DNA of 64,000 bases from Streptomyces lanatus. Its GTDB lineage: Bacteria; Actinomycetota; Actinomycetes; Streptomycetales; Streptomycetaceae. Below, piece after piece: positions 1-7,509 of this stretch; the stretch's first letter is position 1; each line of letters begins with the position of its first letter. The notes beneath the pieces were generated by a model that ran no database searches, was not told the origin of the DNA, and saw only the letters and a list, made by a program, of their open reading frames with translations. The position numbers and the translations under genes were made by a program. The stretch is from contig NZ_BNBM01000010.1 of NCBI RefSeq assembly GCF_014655715.1, positions 38,800-102,799 of the forward strand, given 5' to 3'.

Positions 1-40
1 CCCCCGCTTCTCACAGCCGTATACAACCGTACGACCGTGA

Positions 41-1096
41 CTACTCGGTCTTGACCTTGATGGTGCCGTCGATGATGCCGGCCTTGGCCTTGGCCACGGC
101 ATCGGAGAGCCCGGGGATCTTGGCGAACTCCGGGTTGGACTCGGACAGGCCCACGCCGCCGACCTTGAGGTCGAAGGTCTGGGTGCCGGTCAGCGGCTTG
201 CCGTCGTGGACGGACTTGGCCAGCGTGTAGACCGCGCCGCCGACGTCCTTGAGGGCGGAGGTCAGGATGTACTGCTTGTAGTTGGCGAGCGCCGCCTGCT
301 CGTACTGGTCGGAGTCGACGCCGATCGCCCAGACCTTGGCCTTCGCGGCAGCCTCGATGACACCCTGCCCGGACAGACCGGCCGCCTGGTAGATGACGTC
401 GGCGTTCTTCTCGATCTGGCCCTCGGCGGCGGCCTTGCCCTTGTCGGGGCTGGAGAAGCCGCCCTCCTCCGCGGTCTGCGTCAGGTACTGCGAGAGAACC
501 TTGACCTTGCCACCGCTGGTGTCCTGGACACCCTGCTTGTAGCCGGCCTCGAACTTGTGGATCAGCGGAACGTCCACGCCGCCGACGAAGCCGACCGTGT
601 TGGTCTTGGTGGCCTTGGCGGCCGCGACACCGGCGAGGTAGGAGGCCTCCTGCTCGGCGAAGACGAGGGAGGCGACGTTCTCGCCCTCGACCACGGAGTC
701 GACGATGCCGAAGGTGGTCTTCGGGTACTTCTTGGCCACGGCCTCCATGGCGGGGCCGTAGGCGAAGCCGACGCCGACCACCGGGTTGTAGCCCTGCTTG
801 GCGAGGGAGGCCAGACGCTGCTCCTTGTCGGCGTCCGTCTCACCCTCGGTCGGCTCGATGTCGGCGGTCTTGTAGCCGAATTCCTTCTCGGCCTTCTGCA
901 GACCGGCGTACGCGGCGTCGTTGAAGGACTGGTCGCCCTTGCCGCCGACGTCGTACGCGATGGCGAGACCCTTGGTGTCGCCGCTGCCGTCGCTTTCACT
1001 GCCGCTGTCGCTGCTGGTACCACCGCACGCCGTGGCAGCGAGCGCGATCGACGCGACCCCCACCGCGACACGGGTCAGTTTGGATGTCCGACGCAT
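41..1096 (-). CDS. BMP family ABC transporter substrate-binding lipoprotein
   Basis: A 351-residue extracytoplasmic solute-binding protein of the BMP/Med family (PnrA/BmpA type), expected to hand nucleosides to an ABC importer. The N-terminus has positive charges, a hydrophobic stretch and a lipobox LAATAC, so Cys24 should be lipidated. An acidic, Ser/Gly-rich spacer follows (residues about 27-40), then the family opening IAYDVGGKGDQSFNDAAYAG and later VGVGFAYGPAM and YQAAGLSGQGV, which belong to the ligand-binding core. Length is normal for the family. It reads towards the left edge, where the ATPase and permease genes would be expected but are outside the window. Family assignment is firm; the exact ligand is inferred. 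Confidence 0.93.
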   Translation of the reverse strand: MRRTSKLTRVAVGVASIALAATACGGTSSDSGSESDGSGDTKGLAIAYDVGGKGDQSFNDAAYAGLQKAEKEFGYKTADIEPTEGETDADKEQRLASLAKQGYNPVVGVGFAYGPAMEAVAKKYPKTTFGIVDSVVEGENVASLVFAEQEASYLAGVAAAKATKTNTVGFVGGVDVPLIHKFEAGYKQGVQDTSGGKVKVLSQYLTQTAEEGGFSSPDKGKAAAEGQIEKNADVIYQAAGLSGQGVIEAAAKAKVWAIGVDSDQYEQAALANYKQYILTSALKDVGGAVYTLAKSVHDGKPLTGTQTFDLKVGGVGLSESNPEFAKIPGLSDAVAKAKAGIIDGTIKVKTE

Positions 1097-1400
1097 CGTG
1101 AGTCCCCATTCTCCAAGCCCCGCAGTGGGTGCTGAGTTCGGCGCACATTAACGCGCGTAGACACTCCTGGGAACGGGGTTTCCCCGTGCTGTTATCCATT
1201 CGTGCCGATGGCCGGTTACGGCCTTGTGAACCAGGGCCGCACCACCTCCGCGATGGCACCCAGGACCGCCCGGCATGGGGCCAGACTCCCCCGCCTGTGA
1301 ACCGACCGCAACCGGAACCCGCCTGGGGGCGCGGTGAACCGTACGACCAGCCGCAACGAGCCCGCGACCGCCCGGCAACCGCACCCCTACGGCGAAAGGA
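1097..1400. other. Intergenic stretch with promoter side of the BMP gene and a repeat
   Basis: No gene is visible here. The left part is the leader of the leftward BMP gene and contains an imperfect hairpin GGGAACGGGGTTTCCC near 1177. The right part carries a copy of the GGGGCGCGG...CGACCAGCC repeat (1327-1362, listed separately) just past the end of the amidohydrolase gene. Confidence 0.5.
1327..1364 (+). repeat. Small intergenic repeat, GGGGCGCGG-N-CGACCAGCC type, copy 1
   Basis: The stretch beginning GGGGCGCGGTGAACCGTACG and continuing ACCAGCCGCAACGAGCC matches, with few changes, the stretch at 46014-46050. Sequences of this kind occur many times between Streptomyces genes (general knowledge). 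This copy lies downstream of the amidohydrolase stop codon. Confidence 0.55.
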
Positions 1401-2621
1401 TCACCCCATGGCATCGAGCAGCGCGGCGGCGGTGAACATCTCCACGCCCACCTCGATGGCGGACTCGTCCACATCGAAGTCACCCTGATGGAGGTCCCGT
1501 CCGGCCCGGTCCCCCGGCGCCCGCACCCCCAGCCGAGCCATGGCGCCGGGAACATGCTCCAGGTACCAGGAGAAGTCCTCGCCCCCCAGACTCTGCTCGG
1601 TCCCCTCGACGGAGTCGGCACCACGGCGGGCGGCCATGGCGGTACGCAGCAGCTCGGTCGCGTCCGGGTCATTGACGACGGGCGGAACGCCACGGATGTA
1701 GTTGATCTCCGACTTGGCACGATGAAGGTTGGCGACCTCATCGATAGCGGCGACGACAAGGTCGGGCGCCTGCCGCCAGGTGTCCAGGTCCAGGCAGCGC
1801 ACGGTCCCGGAGAGCTCGGCGTGCTGGGGGATGACGTTGGGCGCGTGCCCGGAGTCGATACGCCCCCAGGTCACGGCGAGCCCGCTGCGGGCGTCGGTAC
1901 GCCGGGCGACGAGCGCGGGCACGTCGGTGACGACGCGCGCGGCGGCGGTGACGAGGTCGGTCGTCAGATGAGGGCGAGCGGTGTGCCCCCCGGGGCCATC
2001 TAGCGAGATTTCCAGCCGATCGCAGGCGGACGTGATCGGCCCTTCCCGCAGCCCGATCTTCCCGGCGTCGACCTTGGGGTCACAGTGCACAGCGAGAATC
2101 CGCCCGACCCCGTCCAGCACCCCGCATTCGACGACATCGGCGGCGCCGCCAGGGAGCACTTCCTCGGCGGGCTGGAAGACCAGCCGCACAGCCCGGGGCA
2201 GCTGCCCGAGCCGACGCAGTTCAGCCAGCACGAGCCCGGCCCCCAGCACGACGGTCGTATGCACGTCATGCCCGCACGCATGCGCCCGATCAGGGACGGT
2301 GGACTGGTACGAACACTCACTCTTCGTGTCCGGGATGGGCAGGGCGTCGATATCGGCCCGCAGGGCAAGCATGGGCCGCCCGTCCTCCGGCTCCCCGATG
2401 TCACAGATGAGCCCGGTTCCGATCGCGAGCACGCGGGGCTTCAGGCCGGCCTTCTCGAGCCGGGCCTTGATCGCGGCGGTGGTACGGAACTCCTGGTTGC
2501 CGAGCTCGGGGTGCATGTGCAAGTCGCGCCGGAACTCCACGAGTTCGGCACGGAGCGCCTCCGGCAGGGTGCCGGGAAGAACCGCTTCCCCGGGTTGATC
2601 GGCTTCGGACTCTCGGGACAT
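1401..2621 (-). CDS. M20 family metallopeptidase / amidohydrolase
   Basis: A 406-residue di-metal hydrolase of the M20D group (IAA-amino acid, hippurate or N-acyl-amino acid hydrolases). Visible metal-site signatures are RRDLHMHPELG near residue 35, LRADIDALPI, HACGHDVHTT near residue 115 with the bridging Cys and metal ligands, and FQPAEE containing the catalytic Glu pair. It then has the small dimerisation domain and returns to the catalytic domain (SLGGEDFSWYL). A GTG four codons upstream (2633) is an alternative start; the ATG was chosen because the AGAGGGTGA stretch fits it better as a ribosome binding site. Length is typical. The substrate is unknown; a role in amide or peptide salvage is inferred. 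Confidence 0.9.
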   Translation of the reverse strand: MSRESEADQPGEAVLPGTLPEALRAELVEFRRDLHMHPELGNQEFRTTAAIKARLEKAGLKPRVLAIGTGLICDIGEPEDGRPMLALRADIDALPIPDTKSECSYQSTVPDRAHACGHDVHTTVVLGAGLVLAELRRLGQLPRAVRLVFQPAEEVLPGGAADVVECGVLDGVGRILAVHCDPKVDAGKIGLREGPITSACDRLEISLDGPGGHTARPHLTTDLVTAAARVVTDVPALVARRTDARSGLAVTWGRIDSGHAPNVIPQHAELSGTVRCLDLDTWRQAPDLVVAAIDEVANLHRAKSEINYIRGVPPVVNDPDATELLRTAMAARRGADSVEGTEQSLGGEDFSWYLEHVPGAMARLGVRAPGDRAGRDLHQGDFDVDESAIEVGVEMFTAAALLDAMG

Positions 2622-2893
2622 CAGTTGGTTCACCCTCTAAAGGGTAGGACGCCGAGGTGGCCAACTGACCCTCGATCAACAAAAGTTCAACCCGTTTGAG
2701 GAAGAAAACCTGGCCGCCCGACGCATAGGTATCGGTTTGGGTGGGTAAACTCGCCGATTTTCCCGCCGCGTCGATCATGAACTCACCGACAACGGAGAGT
2801 GACGAATCCGACCACCCACACTCCACGGATACCACGCCACGAACAGAACCGTCGGTTGTGTTCACCTGTCGGGACCGGGACGACTGGCCGCCC

Positions 2894-3301
2894 CTAGGCC
2901 GCGGCCAGCTCACACCACACAAACTTCCCCCGATTGCCACGCCCGGCCATCGGCTGCCACCCCCACACATCCGCACAGTCCCGCACCAACACCAGCCCCC
3001 ACCCCTCCTCCGCCTCCCCGAGCAGCTCCGCCCGCAGCCGAGGCGGCTCGGGATCCGCATCCCAGGCCCCGATCCGCAACACCCCGGCCGACCATCCCAC
3101 CCGCAGCGCCGCGGGCCCCTTGGTATGCGTCACGGCATTGGCGACCAGCTCGGCGGCAAGCAGCTCCGCCGTGTCCACGAGTCCGATGAGCCCGTGCATG
3201 GCGAGGATCAGCCGGAGGGTGCGACGGGAGACGGTGACGGCTCGGACGTCGTTCGGGATGTGGAGGGTGTACTCCCAGGGTTCGGTTCCGGTTTCAGGCA
3301 T
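2894..3301 (-). CDS. ATP-binding protein, anti-sigma-factor-kinase-like (HATPase_c_2)
   Basis: A 135-residue single-domain GHKL ATPase of the RsbW/SpoIIAB-like type that is very common in Streptomyces. The N box is LLAAELVANAVTHTKGPA, and the G-box region is WGLVLVRDCADVWGW. Start: the ATG of MPETGTEPWEY is preceded by GGAG at a good distance; an upstream in-frame ORF extension is rich in basic residues and unlikely to be coding. It is transcribed away from the XRE regulator and DUF397 genes. HATPase + XRE-DUF5753 + DUF397 is the standard abaA/whiJ-like cluster of Streptomyces, linked to control of development and antibiotic production. Its protein target is unknown. Confidence 0.88.
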   Translation of the reverse strand: MPETGTEPWEYTLHIPNDVRAVTVSRRTLRLILAMHGLIGLVDTAELLAAELVANAVTHTKGPAALRVGWSAGVLRIGAWDADPEPPRLRAELLGEAEEGWGLVLVRDCADVWGWQPMAGRGNRGKFVWCELAAA

Positions 3302-3455
3302 GGGTGATCTCCGTTCGGAGGGAGAGGGATGCGTGCCGCAGCGTGTGCGTCGCGTCACCGACGGTAGACCTAAATTTGTATGTCCAGCAAGCCGATCGCG
3401 TAATCTGCCCCTGAACGAGTCGTGTCTATAGGCGCGTTGAACTGGGGAGCGGTCC

Positions 3456-4310
3456 ATGGCGGGGTTGAGGCAGGAACCAACAGCACGTCAGCTTCGCCTG
3501 GGTGTCGAACTGCGCAGGCTCCGTGACGCGGCAGGCCTCACGGGCCGGGAAGCGGCAGCATCGCTTGGAGTCAACTCCTCCCAGATCAACCACATCGAGT
3601 CAGGCCTCACCGGCGTGAGCGAGGAACGCCTGCGCCGCCTGGCCGCCAACTACGCCTGCACCAGCGAGGAACTGATCTCGGCGCTGGTAGGCATGGCGAC
3701 AAGCCGGACCAAAGGCTGGTGGGAGGACTACCGAGGGTCGTTGCCGACCCCGTTCCTGGACCTGGCGGAGCTGGAGCACCACGCCACGTTCCTGCAAGAG
3801 GTCCAGTTCCTGTACATCCCTGGCCCGCTCCAGACGGAGGGCTACGCCCGGTCGATCTTCTCCGACCGTATTCCGGAACTCCTCAGCAGCGAGCTCGAGT
3901 TGCGGGTGCGTCATCGTATGCAGCGCAAGGCGATCCTCGAAGGCCCGGATCCCGCACCTTACGAAGCGGTCATCCACGAGGCAGCACTGCATATCCGCAT
4001 CGGTGACCGCCCTGCCTCCCGGACCCAGCTCTCCGCACTCCTCGACGCCTCCGAGACGGAGCACATCACCGTGCGGGTCATCCCCTTCGACCTGGACGGC
4101 TTCGGCGGGTCCTGGACAGCCATGATGCTGGCCGGCGGCACGGTACCCAGGCTGGACACCGTGGTGCGCGATGGCCCTCACGGCGCGATGTTCATCGACT
4201 CCGAGGCCCAACTCGGCGTCTTTCGAACTCTCTTCCGTAGAGTAGAAACTGCTTCACTGGGCCCCGAACGGTCGCGTGAGCTGATCCACAAGCTGGCGAA
4301 GGAACTATGA
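3456..4310 (+). CDS. XRE family regulator with DUF5753 (WhiJ-like)
   Basis: A 284-residue DNA-binding protein. The helix-turn-helix lies at about residues 14-68 (LRRLRDAAGLTGREAAASLG, then SQINHIESGLTGVS), and the C-terminal DUF5753 ligand/partner domain at about 100-280 (QEVQFLYIPGPLQTEGYAR, VRVIPFDL, GSWTAMML). The ATG has GGGGAG upstream. Proteins of this type act with the small DUF397 protein encoded immediately downstream (9 bp gap), probably as repressor and modulator. The last 34 codons are repeated, in diverged form, at 4546-4650 between the two DUF397 genes, so the locus has been duplicated and partly deleted. Confidence 0.93.
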   Translation: MAGLRQEPTARQLRLGVELRRLRDAAGLTGREAAASLGVNSSQINHIESGLTGVSEERLRRLAANYACTSEELISALVGMATSRTKGWWEDYRGSLPTPFLDLAELEHHATFLQEVQFLYIPGPLQTEGYARSIFSDRIPELLSSELELRVRHRMQRKAILEGPDPAPYEAVIHEAALHIRIGDRPASRTQLSALLDASETEHITVRVIPFDLDGFGGSWTAMMLAGGTVPRLDTVVRDGPHGAMFIDSEAQLGVFRTLFRRVETASLGPERSRELIHKLAKEL

Positions 4311-4319
4311 GGCACCCCC

Positions 4320-4541
4320 ATGGACACCCTCGACAACTGGCGGAAGTCGTCCTACTCCGGCGGCGGCGATGGCAACTCCTGCGTGGAAGTCTCAGACCGC
4401 CGCACCCACATAGCCATCCGCGACTCAAAAACCCCGACCCGGGCCACCCTCACCTTCCCGACCGGCGCCTTCACCCACTTCATCGCGGCGCTGCAGGCAA
4501 CCTCACACATCTCAGATTCACGCGAGAGTGACCGCTGGTGA
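4320..4541 (+). CDS. DUF397 domain-containing protein, copy 1
   Basis: A 73-residue small protein with the DUF397 signature: WRKSSYSGGGDGNSCVEV at the start, RDSKTP in the middle and the WxxF-like element FPTGAFTHFIAAL at the end. It follows the XRE regulator closely and is presumably co-transcribed and functionally paired with it. Residues 5-57 are almost identical to the second copy 0.3 kb downstream, whereas the C-terminal tail (ATSHISDSRESDRW) is unrelated to that copy. The tail ends where the XRE-derived remnant begins, so it may have been created by the rearrangement. Confidence 0.9.
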   Translation: MDTLDNWRKSSYSGGGDGNSCVEVSDRRTHIAIRDSKTPTRATLTFPTGAFTHFIAALQATSHISDSRESDRW

Positions 4542-4545
4542 GGGT

Positions 4546-4650
4546 GCTCAACTCGGGGCCTTTCGAACACTTTTCCGTAGTGTAGAAGCTACGTCTCTCG
4601 ATCCCGGGCAGTCGCGCGAACTGATCCACAACCTGGCCAAAGACTTGTGA
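4546..4650 (+). pseudogene. 3'-terminal fragment of a second XRE-DUF5753 gene
   Basis: Thirty-four codons plus a stop, in an open frame, read AQLGAFRTLFRSVEATSLDP followed by GQSRELIHNLAKDL. This matches the end of the intact regulator (AQLGVFRTLFRRVETASLGP, ERSRELIHKLAKEL). The rest of the gene is absent; homology stops abruptly at the stop codon of the first DUF397 gene. Substitutions are largely conservative and the stop is kept, so it is the end of a former full paralogue rather than a recent tandem copy. Confidence 0.85.
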
Positions 4651-4658
4651 GGCACGCT

Positions 4659-4868
4659 GTGAACACCCCCGAAAGCTGGCGCAAGTCGTCCTACTCCGGC
4701 GGCGGCGACGGCAATGCCTGCGTGGAAGTCTCCGACCGCCGCACCCACATAGCCGTCCGCGACTCAAAAACCCCGACCCGGGCCACCCTCACCTTCCCGA
4801 CGGGCGCCTTCACCCACTTCATCGCGGCGCTGAGGTCCGGCCGGGAACACTTGACGCAACCCCGGTGA
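4659..4868 (+). CDS. DUF397 domain-containing protein, copy 2
   Basis: A 69-residue DUF397 protein nearly identical to copy 1 through FPTGAFTHFIAAL, ending in RSGREHLTQPR. The GTG at 4659 (GTG AAC ACC) aligns with the ATG of copy 1 (ATG GAC ACC) and is the preferred start; a GTG at 4647 would overlap the XRE remnant. It keeps the position a DUF397 gene has behind an XRE gene, but its own XRE partner is now only the fragment upstream. It may work with the intact regulator. Confidence 0.85.
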   Translation: MNTPESWRKSSYSGGGDGNACVEVSDRRTHIAVRDSKTPTRATLTFPTGAFTHFIAALRSGREHLTQPR

Positions 4869-4901
4869 ACTCCCGGACGTCCGTCCACGGCCCGCACTAG
4901 G

Positions 4902-5588
4902 GTGCGCCCCGTGACCGCCGAGAACGCCAAGCACCCCGACTTCCTGGAAACCACCAGGGCTTCCTACGACGCCATCGCCCCCGCCTACACAGAGGCCTTC
5001 TCCGACTGGCCGGCCGACAGCAATGCCCTGGACCGTTCCCTGGTCGCCGCCTTCGCCGAGTTGGCCCGTGAACTCGCCCCGGCTCCCGTCGCCGACATCG
5101 GCAGTGGCCCCGGCTCGATCACCGCCCACCTCCACGCCCTCGGCCTGCCGGTGTTCGGTGTCGACATCTCACCGCGGATGGTGGCCCTGGCCCGCCGGGC
5201 GCACCCCGAACTCCGTTTCCACGTGGGCTCGATGACGTCCCTGGACCTGCCGGACGAGACACTCGGCGGAATCATCGCGCTGTACTCGATCATCCACGTC
5301 CCGGACGACCACCTGCTCACGACGTTCGCCGAGTTCCATCGAGTCCTGCGCCCCGGCGCCCCGCTCCTCCTGGCCTTCCAGTCCGGCGACACCGAGGACC
5401 ACCTCCACCTCACCGAACGCTTCGGCCGGGAGATCGCCCTCGACTACTACTGGCGCACCACAGACACCGTCACCGACACCCTGACCAAGGCCGGCCTGCA
5501 ACTCCAGGCCCGCATCCTGCGCGAACCACAGGACGAGGAGAAGCGCCCCCGGGCGTTCGTGCTGGCCCGGAGGAGCGAGACCCGCTAG
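4902..5588 (+). CDS. Class I SAM-dependent methyltransferase
   Basis: A 228-residue methyltransferase of the Methyltransf_11/25 type. Motif I is VADIGSGPGSITAHL (about residues 65-79), motif II VFGVDISPRMVALAR, and the post-II region GGIIALYSIIHVP, with a Rossmann fold throughout. The start is a GTG at 4902 or at 4911; neither has a strong ribosome binding site. Substrate unknown; the closest general class is small-molecule or ubiquinone/arsenite-type methyltransferases. It lies alone between the DUF397 genes and a DUF4291 gene, so context gives no substrate. Confidence 0.88.
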   Translation: MRPVTAENAKHPDFLETTRASYDAIAPAYTEAFSDWPADSNALDRSLVAAFAELARELAPAPVADIGSGPGSITAHLHALGLPVFGVDISPRMVALARRAHPELRFHVGSMTSLDLPDETLGGIIALYSIIHVPDDHLLTTFAEFHRVLRPGAPLLLAFQSGDTEDHLHLTERFGREIALDYYWRTTDTVTDTLTKAGLQLQARILREPQDEEKRPRAFVLARRSETR

Positions 5589-5593
5589 CAAGC

Positions 5594-6253
5594 ATGGTTG
5601 ACATGACAGAAACTACGCATCAGATCCGAGCCCTGTATACGGCCTCAACGGTGACCGTCTACCAGGCATACCGGCCGGAAATCGGTCTGCCCGCAGCTCG
5701 TGACGGCCGCTTCCCCGTGGACTGGCGACGGGACCGCATGACATGGATCAAGCCGTCGTTCCTCTGGATGATGTACCGGTCCGGTTGGGGCACCAAGGAG
5801 GGGCAGGAGACGATTCTGGCCGTCGAGATCCTCCGCGAAGGCTTTGAGTGGGCGCTGGCGCACGCCTCTCTGACGCACTACGAGCGAGGGCTGCACTCGG
5901 ACCGTGCCACCTGGAAACGCCAGCTGAAGCAGGCGGCGGTACGCGTGCAATGGGATCCCGAACGTGATCTGCGGCTGCAGCCGCTGCCCTACCGTTCTCT
6001 GCAACTCGGACTTGCCGATGATGCCGTGCGACGTTACGCCGACACATGGACGGTCGGCATCCGTGACGTGACCGAGCTTGCCCACGAAGTCCACAGCCGT
6101 GTGCGGGAAGAGGACCTCGATACCGCGAGGCAGCTCCTGCCCCGGGAATGCCCCTATCCCGACGACGATGGCCTCCTGGACCACCTGCGCCGACGCCCCC
6201 GCCCCGCAGCGACCGTATCCGAGGCGCAGAACTCCCCGCGGTCCAGCCGCTAG
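5594..6253 (+). CDS. DUF4291 domain-containing protein
   Basis: A 219-residue cytoplasmic protein matching the DUF4291 family: IRALYTASTVTVYQAYRPEI near the N-terminus, then RMTWIKPSFLWMMYRSGWGTK, then LQLGLADDAVRRY. The family is widespread in bacteria and fungi and has no established biochemical function. It starts 5 bp after the methyltransferase stop and may share its transcript. An ATG at 5603 is an alternative start. The gene runs into, and overlaps by 4 bp, the end of the oppositely directed glycosyltransferase-like gene. Confidence 0.88.
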   Translation: MVDMTETTHQIRALYTASTVTVYQAYRPEIGLPAARDGRFPVDWRRDRMTWIKPSFLWMMYRSGWGTKEGQETILAVEILREGFEWALAHASLTHYERGLHSDRATWKRQLKQAAVRVQWDPERDLRLQPLPYRSLQLGLADDAVRRYADTWTVGIRDVTELAHEVHSRVREEDLDTARQLLPRECPYPDDDGLLDHLRRRPRPAATVSEAQNSPRSSR

Positions 6254-7329
6254 GCCGGCTGGACCGGACCCACCGCCTGGAGCCGATGCACATCCCGAGC
6301 CGTCCCCGTAACCCCGGACAAAAACCCCTGCGCCCGAGGCGAAGCGTTCTCCGTCAGCCACGCCGGATCGATGTCGCACACCGCGACCCGGACCTCAGTG
6401 CCTGACAGGGCCAGGGGCAAGGTGTGCACCACGGTCGACGGGAAGCTCAGAATCGTCCTGCCGATCGGCCCGCGGCGAGCGATCAGCTCCAGCGGCAAGT
6501 CGGGCCGTACGATCTCCAGCCCCGTCTCCACCGCCAGCCGATGCAGCTTCTCCGTGCTCTCGCGGCGGTGGGCGAAGTAGCGCGTGGCGCCGTGGGCCTT
6601 GGCCAGGGAGCGGACCGCCTCCAGGTAGCGGTCGCCGTCGACGACGCCGGTCTCGACCAGGGACGTACCCACCATGTCCGCGCCCTTCGTGATGCGGGGC
6701 GGGCCGAAGCGGTCGCGGGTCCAGGCGAAGGTGTTGGGGGTGACCTTGATCCCGTCCGGGGTCTCCTCCATCGGCATGGAGGAGAAGATCTCGACCGTAC
6801 GGCGGTCGGAAGGGGTCAGACGCCGACGCGCCGCCGACGACACCGGTGCGAAGACCAGGTCGCGGGGGCCCGGCCGGCCGCCCTTGCGGTGCCAGCGGAC
6901 CAGCCGCTCGCCCTTGGCCAGTTGCGCCACGAACTCCATCGTCGCCGTGCCGTCGTCCACGACGACCAGCTCGCGGGCGCGAGTGATCGTCAGCAGGAGT
7001 TGGACGTAGCGGGAGAAGGGGTCGCCCAACACCACCCTGTCCGCGCGGCGGAGCAGGCCCGTCAGGCCGCCGATCGTCTGGAACGGGGCCGCCGTGCCGC
7101 CCCGTGCCTCCTCCCAGCGGACCTCGTGGCCGTCCTCGCGGGCCAGTTCGGCCATTCGGCGGAGCTGGCCGCGGGTCATGGGGTCGATCGGGGAGAGGAC
7201 GACGAGGGTCAGGCCCGCGCCGCCGGTGTGCTCGTGGGCGTGGGCCCACTCCAGCACGTTCAGGAGCTGTACCGGGCTCTCGACGAAGGCGAGAGTGTGG
7301 GGGCCGGTGTTGCCGGCGCGGTGGCTCAT
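6250..7329 (-). CDS. Sialyltransferase-like glycosyltransferase (GT-B type, conserved hypothetical)
   Basis: A 359-residue protein opening TLAFVESPVQLLNVLEWAHA, the Rossmann start seen in bacterial sialyltransferase-like proteins. It has the acidic motif DDG at residues 125-127 (LVVVDDGTATMEF) and a late FPSTV element resembling the S-S/T motif that binds CMP-sugar in GT38/GT52/GT80 families; the HP motif appears as AHRRES, so it is not canonical. It is the last gene of the leftward run with the nonulosonate synthase and CMP-transferase, and transfer of a CMP-nonulosonate is inferred. The ATG at 7329 was chosen over 7362 because it begins immediately before the conserved region; neither has a clear ribosome binding site. 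Confidence 0.65.
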   Translation of the reverse strand: MSHRAGNTGPHTLAFVESPVQLLNVLEWAHAHEHTGGAGLTLVVLSPIDPMTRGQLRRMAELAREDGHEVRWEEARGGTAAPFQTIGGLTGLLRRADRVVLGDPFSRYVQLLLTITRARELVVVDDGTATMEFVAQLAKGERLVRWHRKGGRPGPRDLVFAPVSSAARRRLTPSDRRTVEIFSSMPMEETPDGIKVTPNTFAWTRDRFGPPRITKGADMVGTSLVETGVVDGDRYLEAVRSLAKAHGATRYFAHRRESTEKLHRLAVETGLEIVRPDLPLELIARRGPIGRTILSFPSTVVHTLPLALSGTEVRVAVCDIDPAWLTENASPRAQGFLSGVTGTARDVHRLQAVGPVQPA

Positions 7330-7409
7330 CGACGTACGACCTACCCGTCGTAAGGCGCTCATGCGGGCGCTCGTTATTCAGCTCGTGTGGGACGGAGCAC
7401 TGAGGGCCG

Positions 7410-7448
7410 CCGAGTCCGAGCGCCCCGCGGAGGGGCACTCGGACTCGG
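7410..7448. terminator. Long hairpin between neuB and the downstream gene
   Basis: Arms CCGAGTCCGAGCGCCCC (7410-7426) and GGGGCACTCGGACTCGG (7432-7448) pair over 17 positions with one C-A mismatch around a GCGGA loop. No T-run follows in either direction. It lies between two genes read in the same direction, so it may attenuate read-through or protect the neuB message end rather than end transcription fully. Confidence 0.6.
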
Positions 7449-7475
7449 TGCACTACTGGAAATCGGCGTGTTCGG

Positions 7476-7509
7476 GTCAGACCTGAACCGGCGTCAGACC
7501 TGAACCGGC
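7476..7509 (-). repeat. Perfect 17-bp tandem duplication across the neuB stop codon
   Basis: GTCAGACCTGAACCGGC occurs twice with no spacer (7476-7492 and 7493-7509). The gene-internal copy encodes the last codons and the stop; the second copy is untranslated. Confidence 0.85.

Noticed and set aside
206..1135. Long plus-strand frame over the BMP gene
   Set aside because: It mirrors the lipoprotein gene and has no domain; the BMP frame has a signal peptide and family motifs.
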